This document shows, one piece after another, positions 1 through 10,049 of a stretch of 64,000 bases of DNA. The DNA lies in contig OZ025712.1 of the NCBI GenBank assembly GCA_964019335.1, positions 320,705 to 384,704 on the forward strand. The letters run 5' to 3'. Source of the DNA: Diplonema japonicum (Eukaryota > Euglenozoa > Diplonemea > Diplonemida > Diplonemidae). Both the position numbers and the translations under genes were made by a program. The notes under the pieces were generated by a model. The model was not told the DNA's origin. It saw only the letters and a list, made by a program, of their open reading frames with translations, and did not search any database. Numbering within the stretch: the first letter of the stretch is position 1; each line of letters starts with the position of its first letter.

Positions 1-9
1 CCGTCACAT

Positions 10-1466
10 CTAAGAGCTCTGGTCCTTCATGTCCAAAAAGCCTTCGGTCGCAGCATCGTTGTAGTCTTTAATGAGACTCTCCACAACCTGTTCGCTGTCC
101 TTGAACTCGTCGAGGTTTTCCTTGAACGGGTCGAACTTCTTGTAGTTCGCAACGAACGCCTGGTTGGCCATCATTTTCTTGTACTGAGTAAGCGTCCTTT
201 TGAACAAGTTCGAGATCGATGTGTGGTTCGTAAGCATAAGACCAGATACCCTGTGCGCGGTTTCAATGTAAGGCGATTTTTTCGACAGCGCAACTTGACA
301 GCCAGCAGGGCCCCATGGGATGAAACGCAAATCTCTACTTTGCAAGCGAACAAGTGACTGGTGAACCTCTGAAGGATCGACATCCCCTTGAATAATACAT
401 TGAATGGACATATAAGCCCCGCCATGTGTTGTTACAGAAACCATGTTGTTCTTGGGATTCAACAAACGCGTGATAACATCTAGAACAGAAGTTTTTCGCA
501 CTCTTGAAACAGCGCCCTGACCACCCACTCTTCCAATCGGGTCGAGCGATAAAGGTGTGTATCCTGTCATTAAGAAATGCGTTCTTGGGAGAGGGATTAA
601 AGATGCGATTAAATCCTCCAACCCGTTGTTCATGTATCCTGGGTATCGCAGAGTAGCAGTCGAAGCGGCCATGACCGTGGCTACAAGTTTGTTGACCTGA
701 GTTTGACCGGGGTTGGAACCCTTGAAGGTGTCTTCGGCGATTCTGTACAGAGCGTTGTTGTCCAGGACTACCACGCAGTCCGCGCATAGAGTAAGTCTTT
801 TCATGGTTAGGAGTGAGTTGTACGGCTGCACCACTACGTTGGCTTCGCCGCCTCTTTCGGAGTTTGCTGGGAAAACCGAATACGTCTGGACCAGTTTCTT
901 CGGCCAGTGGTCCGACATATTTTCCAACAAAAACGATCCAAGACCCGACCCCGTCCCACCCGCAATAGAGTGCGTCATTACAAAACTATTTTTTTTTTTT
1001 TTTTTTTTTTTTAAAATACCCTTCGAAAGAGTCACTTCCTTCTACCTCTCTCGAGATCATATCATTCAGCGTTTCAGAGATTTCATGGCCGATTGAAAAA
1101 CTGTAATTATTATTTATTATTATTTTTTTTTTTTTTTCTTTCATACCCATTTGCCCAGTTGTTTCCCGCCCCGGAGCCTTCGTTGTGGACGTATATATTT
1201 TCAGGGTTAAACAGATTTGTTTGGGGGCCTTTTTTTATATTGTCCACGACACCGGGTTCGAGATCGATTAGTAGCGCTCTAGGGACGTACTTGTGGTCGT
1301 CAGCTTGGTAGAAAAACACATCTTTGCAGTCACCCGCTGTGTCGGTCGCGAAGGGCTGCAGGGTCCCATCATCACCTATGCCATGTTCCAAACACAGTTG
1401 TTGCCAGAATGAACTTCCGACTTGGTTCCCGCACTGGCCGACCATCAGGTTGCATAGTTCTCTAGG

Positions 1467-1469
<3 letters not shown>
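10..1469 (-). CDS. gamma-tubulin, three exons
   Basis: This is the microtubule nucleation subunit of centrosomes and basal bodies (gamma-tubulin ring complex). Exon 1 (1469-1147) starts [18 protein letters not shown], and exon 3 carries the GTP-binding loop AGGTGSG. Joining 1469-1147, 1100-1020 and 985-10 gives 459 residues with intact frame. That fits the family (about 450-475), and the joined exon 2 supplies the expected stretch ending [10 protein letters not shown]. Introns are 46 nt (GTATGA to ACAG) and 34 nt (GTATTT to ATAG), and both are mostly A-runs. The start codon is preceded by 31 consecutive A on the coding strand (1470-1500). The identification rests on residue-level recall of the family and is firm. 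The exon joins are inferred from frame and homology. Confidence 0.95.
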
Positions 1470-1500
<31 letters not shown>

Positions 1501-2014
1501 CCCTCTTTTCTTTTCCCCCTCTCCTCCTCTTCCCCTTCTTTAAAAAAAAAAAGTTTTTTTTTTTAAAAAAGGGAATAATTGAAAGGGAACTTGGGGTAGA
1601 AAAAAAAAGACACAAATTTCAAAAAAAAAAAAAAAAAAAAAAAGAGGTCATATTCGTGGTGGGGGGTGGGGGGGGTGAACAGCCAATTAAAAAAAAAAAA
1701 AAAGAGACGTGGCCTTTCAATGTGGAGTGAATAAAGGTAAGAAAAAAGAAACACAATGATGAACAGAGGTAAAAAAAAAAATGAAAAAAGAAACTCCGGA
1801 AAAAAAAGGGGGGTAAAGGGGGTGGGGGAGGGGGGGGGTGCACACTATAAAGTAAAAAGTGATATAAAAAAAAGGATAAGAACTATTAAAAAAAATGGGG
1901 GGGGGAAAGCGTCTTTTTTTTTTTGATACTCCACTCTCCACACACAAAAAAAAAATCTTTTTTTTTTAAATATTCTTTCATCATCATTTTTTTCTAATTT
2001 TTTTTTTTTAAATT

Positions 2015-2036
2015 TTACTGCTGGGTCGTTTCCCTG

Positions 2037-2069
<33 letters not shown>

Positions 2070-3693
2070 TTTCTTACTCTCACAAATTTCAAAAAAAAAA
2101 AAAAAAAAAAAAATCATACTTGGGTTTAACATCAGGCACATACACATGAAGCCTTTCCATAAGGTGTACCTGGGTCTGGGTTAGTTTGGCAAGGTAGTTG
2201 GTCATCAGCAGGTCCTGTGTGGTGCTGTTGTACAGCTTGTCAAACGACTCCGGTGAGACGGGGGGCACGGACTGGAGGAGTGAAAGCAGCTCCCTTGCAA
2301 CCTTCGGGTTTTCCTTCTCCTTCCCATCAACAATTTTGTCGGCGTAGTCAAGGGAGTTCTTGATAACAGCTTGGATTTGGAGGAGGTGCTTGTGAACTTG
2401 TTCAAAAGGCGCACGGTCATTCGAGGTAACTGACGAAGCAGCTCCGGACCTAATGGTGGGCCGCTTCTGGCACGACTGCAGCTCATCAGTTTGAACCTCG
2501 GGAAGGCCATCAACAACAGGCTTCAGAATAATATGTCTGTTTGTAATCATTTGATCAAGCGCGAGCTTCTCGACGGGCGAATGGCACTGTATTTTTTTTT
2601 TTAATTTTTTTTTTTTTTTTTTTATTTCACTCTTCGTCATTTTCTTCACTCACTAGGGGCCTCATTATTTAACGCGAAATGGCCATTATTTAACGCGAAA
2701 CGGCCATTATTTAACGCGAAATCGCCATTATTTAACTAGTTAAATAATGAGATTTTGCAGTTAAATAATGGCCCTTCAGAGTGAAAAAATGGGTCTTGTC
2801 GTGGAAAAAAATGCACCCAACCCCTTGAAAAATTTTTTTGGGGTGGGGGTATTTTGACTATTTTTGGCCATCTGAGGCCATTCCAGCCCTTAAAAGTGGG
2901 AATAAGTGCCTTACTTCCCCTTTAAATGCCACGGCGAAATAGCTACCCTGTATTACCTTAGGAAAATCCCCAAAAAGCTGACCTGCGTGAAAAAAAACAG
3001 CAGTGAAAGCAGTGAAGAGTGAGTGACTCAAATGACGAAGAGTGAAATAAAACGACTTACTTGCCGCCAAATGAGCCATTATTTAACACTCGTTACCCGT
3101 TTTTTTGCACTCGGGCCCTGCGGGCCCTCGTGCAAAAAATTCGGGAACTCGAGTTAAATAATGACTCATTATTTGTTGGCAATAAATAGTTATTTTTTTT
3201 ATAATACCTTCCATTGGAATGGAATCTCCTTAAAACAGTCCGGGACAGTCTTCTCGCCAAGCTCTACATGGGACAGGATGAAACATTTCGAGTTAAGCGT
3301 ACCGTTCTGAAGGGACGTGTCCACAAGGAGGTTGACGGAGGAGCCTGTCTTGATGTATTGCTGGTATTGTTTGTGCAGCGCGCGGGAAATAACAGGGTTG
3401 TGCTTGTTTGTGTACCACCCGACCAGCCTGTCCTTTTGGTAAATTTTGCGGTGCAGTTCCAGCATCTGTTTCTGGAAGACCTGGTCGTAGTGGAACCCGG
3501 TGCCCTCCTTGGTGTGGTGTTTCACGGGCACACAGCATTTGATCTCCAGCACACCTCCCACGGTGCTCCCCAGCAACGCACCGTACACCTCGTTTGCTGA
3601 TTTACCGCTGCTGGAGTCGTAGTCCCTCCTTGTAAAATGGTCAAGGATGCACATGGGCACCAGGGGGTCGATTACTATGCTTGGGGTTGACAT
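2015..3693 (-). CDS. eIF3 subunit f (MPN-domain protein), three exons
   Basis: Subunit f of translation initiation factor 3 acts on the 40S ribosome in the cytosol. Exon 1 (3693-3208, 162 codons) is the Mov34/MPN domain, with the family hallmark VDTSLQNG near its end. Exon 2 (2586-2120) encodes the helical C-terminal half, including LLMTNYLAKLTQTQ, which aligns to the end of animal eIF3f. Exon 3 (2033-2015) adds KETTQQ and a stop. The first intron (3207-2587, 621 nt) holds two inverted-repeat elements. The second (2119-2034, 86 nt) has a T-run followed by an A-run. The MPN domain lacks an obvious JAMM zinc site, as is usual for eIF3f. Upstream of the start is a C-rich tract ending in CAG, about 20 nt before ATG. 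An in-frame ATG at 2649 lies inside a transposon terminus and is not the start. Confidence 0.92.
2621..3051. mobile_element. 431-bp element with about 33-bp terminal inverted repeats, inside eIF3f intron 1
   Basis: The bases at 2621-2653 reappear inverted at 3019-3051 with only a few mismatches (core GACGAAGAGTGAAATAAA). Between them, 2659-2741 has about four copies of a 20-21 bp unit (core CATTATTTAACGCGAAA), followed by the same motif in reverse (TTAAATAATG). There is no coding capacity. This looks like a non-autonomous, MITE-like insertion. The intron acceptor (2587) and donor (3207) lie outside it. Confidence 0.75.
3061..3182. mobile_element. 122-bp near-palindrome (foldback element) in eIF3f intron 1
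   Basis: The segment begins TTGCCGCCAAATGAG and ends as its approximate reverse complement (TTTGTTGGCAA). The arms share ATTATTTAAC, CTCG, TTTTTTGCAC and GGGCCC around a 3-base centre near 3120. It should fold into one long hairpin. It shares the TTAAATAATG motif with the neighbouring 431-bp element, so the two are probably related or nested. Confidence 0.7.
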
Positions 3694-3863
3694 TTTTCCT
3701 TTTAATATCCTGGGGGAGGGGGAGGTTTTTTTTTCTTTTTTTTTTTTCTTTCTCCCCCAACGTGCTTTAAAAAAAAAATCACCATTTCACTCCCTTCTTT
3801 CCCCCCCCCCAAAAAAAAACTAAAAATAAAATAAAAACCCCTCGTTCGCGTGTATGTGTAACG

Positions 3864-3896
<33 letters not shown>

Positions 3897-3917
3897 CTTC
3901 CCCCTCCGTAACCCGGA

Positions 3918-4805
3918 TCACCACCGGCACAATAATGACTCGCCTTCCTTCGGAAGCTTCCGCACCAATTTGCTCATAAAAAATCCAACGTTGGGGCCGC
4001 AAAGAATCCCGTCGACTTGTTCTCTCTGCCGGTTCAGTTCCATGTCGCGGTGCCGCCTGCTCGAAGCGGCCACCGTCCGCCTGTCGTTGATAAATGTTTT
4101 CAAATCAGCGATCGTCGGCTGCCTGTGCTCTGCAGGTGCCTCGTGTACATCAAGGAGCCTGCGTGTTTCCTCTCTAACCCCATTTTCAAGAATTTGTTTT
4201 TTCTTCACGTTTCGAAGGCAGGCTCGACGCCGGGGACGAGAAATGGGTTTTGCGTTCACCTTTGTTTTTTTTGGTTGTTCGCACGATTCTTGTTTACCAT
4301 CGACATCGCGGTTCAACAAATACGAATAGTATATGTTGTTCACACTGCCCAGTACGCGAAGCACCACCGATTGCCCGATTAAGTTGTTTGGGAAAATTGC
4401 AAACGCGAGAAAATTAGACAACGGCTTGAACAGGTAGGATACGCCCTGTGCCTCGAAGAAATCCGCTGAGACCTTCTGCTTGACATCTTCCCAACTACGG
4501 GTCTGTAGGTATCTGAAGCCGCCCATGGACACAGCCCGCAGAACAGGTGCGAAGACGATTTGGTTGACACTAGTCTTTCCTGCGGCGATCCATAGTTCGC
4601 CTCCAGATGGGAACATGACGTCCACGGCGTAGTGGCGGACGAATTGTGTCATCCCTTGGAACGCGACACCGCTCCCCGTGAACAACGCAGCTCGTTCCCA
4701 ATCCGTTTCCTTCTTGCCCTCGATCCACTGCGCGCAGAGGTCCGCCCCCAAACTAAACCCCGCATTCACCACCAAGAACCCCCCGAGGTTGACCGCGATG
4801 TCCAT
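3918..4805 (-). CDS. Mpv17/PMP22-family membrane protein
   Basis: This 295-residue protein belongs to a family of small inner-mitochondrial or peroxisomal membrane proteins whose biochemical role is debated (channel-like). Residues 1-175 fit the family. They include a hydrophobic start, GADLCAQWIEG (the family GDxxxQ region), WERAALFTGSGVA, and the K..VNQIVFAPV segment matching the family K..DQ....P motif. The tail (about 180-295) is basic, rich in R, K and E, and not part of the family; it may be a soluble extension. The start is abutted by 21 A (4806-4826), and a T-rich tract ending CTAG lies just upstream of that A-run. No intron is needed. The family assignment is moderately sure because the sequence is divergent. 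Confidence 0.7.
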   Translation of the reverse strand: MDIAVNLGGFLVVNAGFSLGADLCAQWIEGKKETDWERAALFTGSGVAFQGMTQFVRHYAVDVMFPSGGELWIAAGKTSVNQIVFAPVLRAVSMGGFRYLQTRSWEDVKQKVSADFFEAQGVSYLFKPLSNFLAFAIFPNNLIGQSVVLRVLGSVNNIYYSYLLNRDVDGKQESCEQPKKTKVNAKPISRPRRRACLRNVKKKQILENGVREETRRLLDVHEAPAEHRQPTIADLKTFINDRRTVAASSRRHRDMELNRQREQVDGILCGPNVGFFMSKLVRKLPKEGESLLCRW

Positions 4806-4924
4806 TTTTTTTTTTTTTTTTTTTTCCTAGAAAAAAAATTTCTTTGGAGAAATATAGGGGGAAAAAAAAAATCTACAATAACAAAAAGAAAGGGGGAAAA
4901 AAAAACTATTCTTTTAAGGTATGC

Positions 4925-5489
4925 GTTTCGTTTTTGCGCTCACCGGCCGAGCTGCGCTTAGTCCCCGTTGTCCTCGTTCTGGGGGCTCTGGCGGGTTCCT
5001 ACTGCGGTGGTCAAACTGCGGGGCAGCCTTGTCGGTGTCTGCGACAGGTACCTGTCCCGCAAGCCTTCGATGCTACTCATGGTCCGTTCCGGGAGTACTG
5101 GCCTCCTGTCATACCCGTGTGTGGTCGGTCCTCCGATACAGCGTAGGGAGTTGACGCGCTCCACTCGTGTCCGTGCCCCTCCTCGACCTAAACCCATGTT
5201 GTGACACGTCCGCCCACGACTCCTGCCAGACCAAGATGCGTCTCATCCCGTTGTCGCCCACAGCCTGTACACGGCGCTGGTGACGGTGATCGGGCGGTGG
5301 TCCAACGGGGCTCTGCCCTCACTTTTCGGGATCAGAAAGCGCTGTCAATAGCGCCTCCGGCCACTCGCCGGTCTCCTCGACGACGTTGAAGAGCTGCGCC
5401 CACCTCTCGAGCAGCGCGTCAGGTATAGCCTTCAGTTCCGTGATCCTCCAGCCGTCGACGCCTGGGGTGCCCCTCGCAGGCCTGCTGTT
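4925..5489 (-). mobile_element. decayed non-LTR reverse transcriptase fragment with 3' end
   Basis: The minus strand encodes GTPGVDGWRITELKAIPDAL and EETGEWPEALLTAL. After a frameshift near 5325 it continues with LDHRPITVTSAVYRLWA, WQESW and QHGFRSRRGTD. These are the early reverse transcriptase blocks of LINE-like elements. The frame is broken and no endonuclease or later RT blocks are present. The 3' end (GAGCGCAAAAA) recurs at 30151-30247. From memory, this RT type is common in dinoflagellate genomes; a database search is needed to confirm. Confidence 0.75.
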
Positions 5490-5492
5490 TAA

Positions 5493-5532
<40 letters not shown>

Positions 5533-5533
5533 T

Positions 5534-6082
5534 CTAAGGGTAACAAACAGGCTGGTATTTATGACAATATTGGTCGGGGCCCCTTGTGGGGGACACCACC
5601 CTCTTGGGTTGGTTGTAGATATTGCTGTTTTGGTCGGTGCTGCTCCTGCTTCTTGTGGAGCGGGGCACGGAACCGGTGCTTAACGTTCCGCTGCTCCTTA
5701 AAGTAGACAACACAGAGGACTCCAGCAGACGGGGCGAAGTAGGACGGTGGGACCCCGAGACAGCCTTAGCAAGCTCCTTAATCGCCATTGAAGGGACGAA
5801 GGGTGACCTGGTGGTCACTGGTAGTGTAGGTTGCTGGGTGCTTGTAGCGGGGCCGATTTGGACTTCTGTGATTTTCGTTTTGGACTTTCCATGAAGAGGG
5901 ACACTCGCTCTCAAGTTCTTGCTGTATTCCGCAAGCTTCCTCGCGTATTCACAAAGCTGTGCCGCCTCATCCCCCGCTGGCGCCTTGACCCCTCCTGACA
6001 GCAACAGCGCCTCGCCGCAATTCTTGCAAAATTTGTCTTTTACCTCGATTTGTTGCTCGCATTTGCTGCACGTTACTTCCAT
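5534..6082 (-). CDS. zinc-ribbon domain protein, hypothetical
   Basis: This is a 182-residue predicted protein. Residues 1-25 form a zinc ribbon: CSKC, then a gap, then CKNCG (two CxxC knuckles 12 residues apart). The rest is low-complexity, rich in Ser, Thr, Arg and Pro, with several RS-type pairs (RSTRSRSS) that could be phosphorylated. I do not recognise the family beyond the zinc ribbon. The start at 6082 was chosen because it is preceded by 14 A, the pattern seen at other starts in this window, and because the zinc knuckle follows at once. The RT relic lies just downstream. Confidence 0.6.
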   Translation of the reverse strand: MEVTCSKCEQQIEVKDKFCKNCGEALLLSGGVKAPAGDEAAQLCEYARKLAEYSKNLRASVPLHGKSKTKITEVQIGPATSTQQPTLPVTTRSPFVPSMAIKELAKAVSGSHRPTSPRLLESSVLSTLRSSGTLSTGSVPRSTRSRSSTDQNSNIYNQPKRVVSPTRGPDQYCHKYQPVCYP

Positions 6083-6213
6083 TTTTTTTTTTTTTTCCCT
6101 CCTCTCTTTCCCCCCTTTGTGTGAAATGATTTTTGAGGGGGAAAAAAAAGAAGGGGGAGGGGGAAAAAATGGGGGACAGGGTAGACATGTAAATGCACCA
6201 TCTCCCTCTTTGC

Positions 6214-6660
6214 TCATTTTCTCTCCTTTTTTTGTTGTTTCTCTCTTTTTCGTGCGGCGTCTCGGCGTGCCCGCCAGAAGCTCCGCAGATGCGGGTCTTT
6301 CCAAGGATCATAGGTGAAACCAAACGCTTCTTTCTGCTCTGTTTTGCTTGCTGCTTGGGAATCGGGGAGTACCGAAAGGCGCGCGACCGATTTCATTAAG
6401 TTCTCGGGCGACACGCGAAGGGTGTTTGCCAAGGTCTTTTCCAGAATCTTGGTGTCGGTGGCGTTTGACCGCTTGGCCTTTTCCCGAGCCTGCAGGGCTT
6501 CTGCTGTTCGGTAAAGTCTGCTCAAACAGGCTCGTTCGCTGCTTTTGCTGTGTTTTTGCATCCACCGTGACCTCACACTTTTGTCCACCTTCCACCCTTC
6601 CAGCAGCACGTCCACACCGGGCTTTACGCTGGGCAGCCACACCCTAGATTCGAAGTTCAT
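6214..6660 (-). CDS. hypothetical basic protein, 148 aa
   Basis: An intact frame starts MNFESRVWLPSVKPGVD and ends in a Lys/Arg/Gln-rich tail (KREKQQKKERK). The middle is helical-looking, with charged segments around LEKTLANTLRVS. I see no signal peptide, membrane segment or known motif. The composition is GC-balanced like real exons here, and an A-rich leader precedes the start. A small nucleic-acid-binding or ribosome-associated role is conceivable but unsupported. Its start overlaps the stop of the candidate gene at 6657-6944 by an ATGA. Confidence 0.5.
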   Translation of the reverse strand: MNFESRVWLPSVKPGVDVLLEGWKVDKSVRSRWMQKHSKSSERACLSRLYRTAEALQAREKAKRSNATDTKILEKTLANTLRVSPENLMKSVARLSVLPDSQAASKTEQKEAFGFTYDPWKDPHLRSFWRARRDAARKREKQQKKERK

Positions 6661-6944
6661 TTGGGATTTTTTTTTCCTTTTTTTTTTTTTTTTTTTTTTT
6701 TTTTGAATTTAGCGGCTCGATAGTAAATAAGAAGAAAAAAATAGAAAATGTAAGAATAATTGGCGGCAGCAACCTTGAGGAAGTGGAAAAAAAAAAAAAA
6801 AAAGAAAAAAAAAAAAAAAAAAAAAAGGAGAACATAAAAATGATTATCCCACTCCCCACCCCTCCTTAATTTCGCCTGCATATCCAGCGCAGTGGGCGCC
6901 AAGGACTTGCCGGGGACAAAATGTTTAGGCATCAGAGAGGACAT
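6657..6944 (-). CDS. possible small single-pass membrane protein, two exons
   Basis: Exon 1 (6944-6834) reads MSSLMPKHFVPGKSLAPT and on to GGEWDNHFY. Removing a 60-nt intron (GTTCTC, long T-run, CTCAAG; 6833-6774) joins it to an exon reading VAAANYSYIFYFFLLIYYRA, a plausible membrane segment. The frame then runs through 24 A (a lysine tail) to a TGA at 6657. The lysine tail is suspicious, so the true 3' end is unclear. It could be a small mitochondrial inner-membrane protein or a chance frame. Support comes from exon-like composition and frame agreement only. Confidence 0.35.
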   Translation of the reverse strand: MSSLMPKHFVPGKSLAPTALDMQAKLRRGGEWDNHFYVLLFFFFFFFFFFFFFHFLKVAAANYSYIFYFFLLIYYRAAKFKKKKKKKKKGKKNPK

Positions 6945-7137
6945 CGGAAGAAGAAAAATTTTTTTAAATAAATGTACAGAAACTACGTTTTGAAAAAAGA
7001 AAAAAAAAGACCCCCCTTTTTTTTCTTCTCTTTTATTTATTTCCCTGTGGGAAAACGAAAAAAAAAAAAATATATATATATAAGGAAGAAAAAAAAAAAG
7101 GCGGGAGGGGGGATGTCGCTTATAACGCTTGTATTGC

Positions 7138-8028
7138 TCACGCCATCTCCACGCTGATAGCAGTGGCCTCGCCACCACCAATGCAGAGAGATGCGACACC
7201 ACGGGACTTGCCCTTGGCACGGAGCGCGTTAAGAAGGGAAACGACGATCCTGGAACCAGAGGACCCGATGGGGTGGCCGAGCGCAGTGGCACCACCGTGC
7301 ACGTTGACCTGCTCGCGGGGGATGGAGAATTCCTTCATGGCGGCCATGGTGACGACAGCGAAGGCCTCGTTGATCTCCCACAGATCGACATCCGAAGCCT
7401 TAAGACCCTGCTTCTCAAGAAGCTTGGCGATGGCGGGGGCAGGGGCAGTGGTGAAGTACTTCGGTGTCTGCGCGTGCTGGGTGTACCCAGTGATCCACGC
7501 GATGGGTTCAATCCCAAGCGCCTTCACCTTCTCCTCTGACGCCACAATGAGTGCAGACGCACCATCGTTGATGGAAGAGGAGTTTGCTGCTGTCAGGCTG
7601 CCGTTCTTGTCGAAAGCGGGTCTTAGCGATGTGATCTTGTCAGGGCGGGCCATGCCAGGGCCTTCGTCCTGGGACACTACGTTGACCTTGCCCCCACGGC
7701 CCTTGACCTCAACGGGGGCGATTTCCCAGTCGAAGACACCGCTTGCCTGTGCGGCCTTCGCCATCTCCAGGGACTGCAGAGCGTACTCGTCCTGCTGTTC
7801 CCTGGTGAATCCGAACTCCTTTGCGCAGAGCTCACCGCAGTTCCCCATGTGCACGTTGTCATACGGGTCCCACAGCCCGTCGTGCACCATGGCGTCGATC
7901 GCCTTCTTGTCACCCATGCGGTGCCCCGCCCTCGCGTCCGGCAGCAGGTACGGGATCCTGCTCATGTTCTCCATCCCACCCACAAGGACAGCGTCGTTGG
8001 CACCTGCCTTGATCGAGTCTGGGGTGGT

Positions 8029-8060
<32 letters not shown>

Positions 8061-8479
8061 CCATTCATACCACCGCCCATCATGATGCACTTCATCCCAG
8101 ACCCGCACACCTTGTTCACGGTGGTGCAGGGCAGCGAGTTGTCGAGTCCGGCCTTGATGACGGCCTGCGAAGGTGATAATTGATTGATTGGAGGATTTCT
8201 TTTTCTCCCTTTAATACCTGACGGGTGGGGGCCTGCCCAATACCGGCAGACACAACGTTTCCGAAGAGCGCCTCGTCAAGCTCGGCAGCGGGGAATTTGG
8301 ACTGCTCCAGGGCAGCTGGGGGGTTTTTTTTTTTTTACAATAGATTTCTTTTTTATTTCTTCCCCCACCATACCATTGATAGCAGTGGCAGCAAGGGCAG
8401 GCGCGGGAACACCGGCAAAAGCACCGCTGAAGGCACCCATAGGGGTACGCTTCGCAGCGACGATGGCAAGACGGGACAT
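7138..8479 (-). CDS. acetyl-CoA C-acetyltransferase (thiolase), four exons
   Basis: The enzyme condenses two acetyl-CoA to acetoacetyl-CoA, or the reverse, in mevalonate/ketone metabolism or beta-oxidation. Exons 8479-8374, 8315-8218, 8164-8071 and 8018-7138 join to 392 residues, the standard length. The active-site cysteine lies in NKVCGSGMK (about residue 88). The general-base histidine is in [14 protein letters not shown], and the second catalytic cysteine is in CIGGGEATA. Introns are 58, 53 and 52 nt, all starting GTAT and ending CAG, two with long A-runs. No clear mitochondrial presequence or C-terminal peroxisomal signal (it ends VEMA) is seen, so a cytosolic form is likely. ACAG followed by a short leader precedes the ATG. 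Confidence 0.95.
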
Positions 8480-8542
8480 TTGTTATTTCCTGTTTTTTTT
8501 TTTTTCTTCTTTTTTTTTTTCTAATGCTAAATTTACTATTGG

Positions 8543-8573
<31 letters not shown>

Positions 8574-8633
8574 GCTGCCATCAACTAGCTTTTTTAGTCT
8601 AACAAATACATTTCCCCTTTTTTTTTAATTTTC

Positions 8634-9437
8634 TCAGAACCCGTACACATCAGTGACATTTTTCCTGAGAACTTCTATAGTGCTATCTAACGACTCCCCC
8701 TTCAATTTTGCAATTAGTTCGGCGATGTGGATAACATGCCCCGGGTAGGCTGTGCTTCCACGGTGAGGAACAGGCGCCATGAACGGCCCGTCTGTCTCGG
8801 TCAGCAACGCGTCCAAAGGCAACGCTTTCACGGTCTCCCGCAGAGTATGAGCAGAGGGGAAGGTGAGTGCACCTGTAAAACCGATTTTACAGTTAGGGAA
8901 AGCCGATACGAAATTCTTGGCTTGAACAGGGTTCCCTGTAAAGCAATGGACGTGGATCGGGTGATTAACGGAGAGATGTGACTCCATCACAGAGAGTGTC
9001 TCGTCCTCAGATGACCGAGCGTGGATAACTACGGGCTTGTTGTAGTGAGCCGCCCGCTGTAGCTGCTCTGAGAGAACATTTTGTTGAAGAGACCGGCCTT
9101 GTTTATCTTTTACATGATGGTAGTCGAGGCCGCACTCACCCCATGCCACTGTCTCCTTTCTAACCATCCACTTTTCAATGTCATGGCGTACTGTGTTCCA
9201 TTGTTTCGCCGCGCAGGGGTGCAGGCCGACAGCTGCTCTTACCCCCCAGGCTTTCCCGCTGTCCAGTACCGTCTCCAAGGTTTTAATGCCGCTGTAGTCG
9301 CAGGCAATGTGCACGGCACCCTCCACGTTGCTTTTTTCCATCACCTCTCTCACGCCCTCTGCCAGATTTTTCTGTTTCATTTTTTTCACTACCATGTCTA
9401 AATGGACATGTGTGTCCACTAGCCGTCTTGCACGCAT
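8634..9437 (-). CDS. TatD-family metal-dependent deoxyribonuclease
   Basis: This is a 267-residue TIM-barrel amidohydrolase-type nuclease. Metal-binding motifs are visible: DTHVHLD near the N-terminus, GLHP, WGECGLDYH with the catalytic glutamate, a VIHAR strand, HCFTG, and TETDGPFMAP at the C-terminal end of the barrel. The length matches the family (about 260-290). TatD enzymes act in DNA repair and in apoptosis-like DNA degradation in eukaryotes. The start at 9437 is preceded within 5 nt by a T-rich tract ending CTCAG, a good 3' splice site for a leader intron or trans-splicing. Confidence 0.9.
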   Translation of the reverse strand: MRARRLVDTHVHLDMVVKKMKQKNLAEGVREVMEKSNVEGAVHIACDYSGIKTLETVLDSGKAWGVRAAVGLHPCAAKQWNTVRHDIEKWMVRKETVAWGECGLDYHHVKDKQGRSLQQNVLSEQLQRAAHYNKPVVIHARSSEDETLSVMESHLSVNHPIHVHCFTGNPVQAKNFVSAFPNCKIGFTGALTFPSAHTLRETVKALPLDALLTETDGPFMAPVPHRGSTAYPGHVIHIAELIAKLKGESLDSTIEVLRKNVTDVYGF

Positions 9438-10049
9438 TTGTCTGAGTGGAAAAAAAAAGTTTTTTTTGTGTGGTTAGAATGGGATGGGGGGAAAAAAAAA
9501 AGCAAGAGTACAAAAAAAAAAAAAATGGGGGGGGGAAACAGGAAAGGAAAAAGAAGAATTTTTTTTTCGCTCCGTCGGAATGGTTAGCAGCGGCCCACCG
9601 CGGTGGCGTGCCAAAAAAAGGTGGGGGGGGACACGGTACGGTCAAAACGATGGGTTCGGCCTTTTTTTTTTTTTAAATACAATGCACATTTTCTTACGAA
9701 CACAAAAATGACGAAAGCAGCGTTGAGGGCACTTTTTTTTTTGTGGGAGGGGAATACATACAACCACCGTGACCATCCTTATAAGAATATGGAAGAAAAA
9801 AAAATTAAAAATTATGGGTAAACATGAACAGTAAAAAAGAGGGGGGGTTATTATCAAGTACTTAACTACAAATAAAACAAGGGGGAAAAAAATATACAGG
9901 TTTGTTGCTTTCTTTTCTTTTTTTTTTCTGAGCAAAAACATGAGCATAGACAGGTCGAGGGGGGAAAAAAAAGGAAAGGAAAAAGAAAAAAAAAAGCAGT
10001 AACAAACAAAACATGGCGGCGGAGAAGAAAAAGAAAAAAAAATGCCTAC
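9438..10049. other. spacer without a recognised gene
   Basis: The 612 bases between TatD and the coiled-coil gene are A- and G-rich on the plus strand, with many homopolymers. A less skewed island at 9565-9660 contains the palindrome CCACCGCGGTGG. I found no frame with protein-like composition. Confidence 0.5.

Noticed and set aside
10-1035. Lysine-rich stretches within many proteins (for example KKKKKKK in gamma-tubulin) as real sequence
   Set aside because: Each is an intronic A-run bounded by GT and AG. Removing it restores family alignments.
2089-2649. A separate gene starting at the ATG at 2649
   Set aside because: That ATG lies in the terminal inverted repeat of an intronic element, and the residues after 2586 are the eIF3f C-terminus, in phase with the upstream MPN exon.
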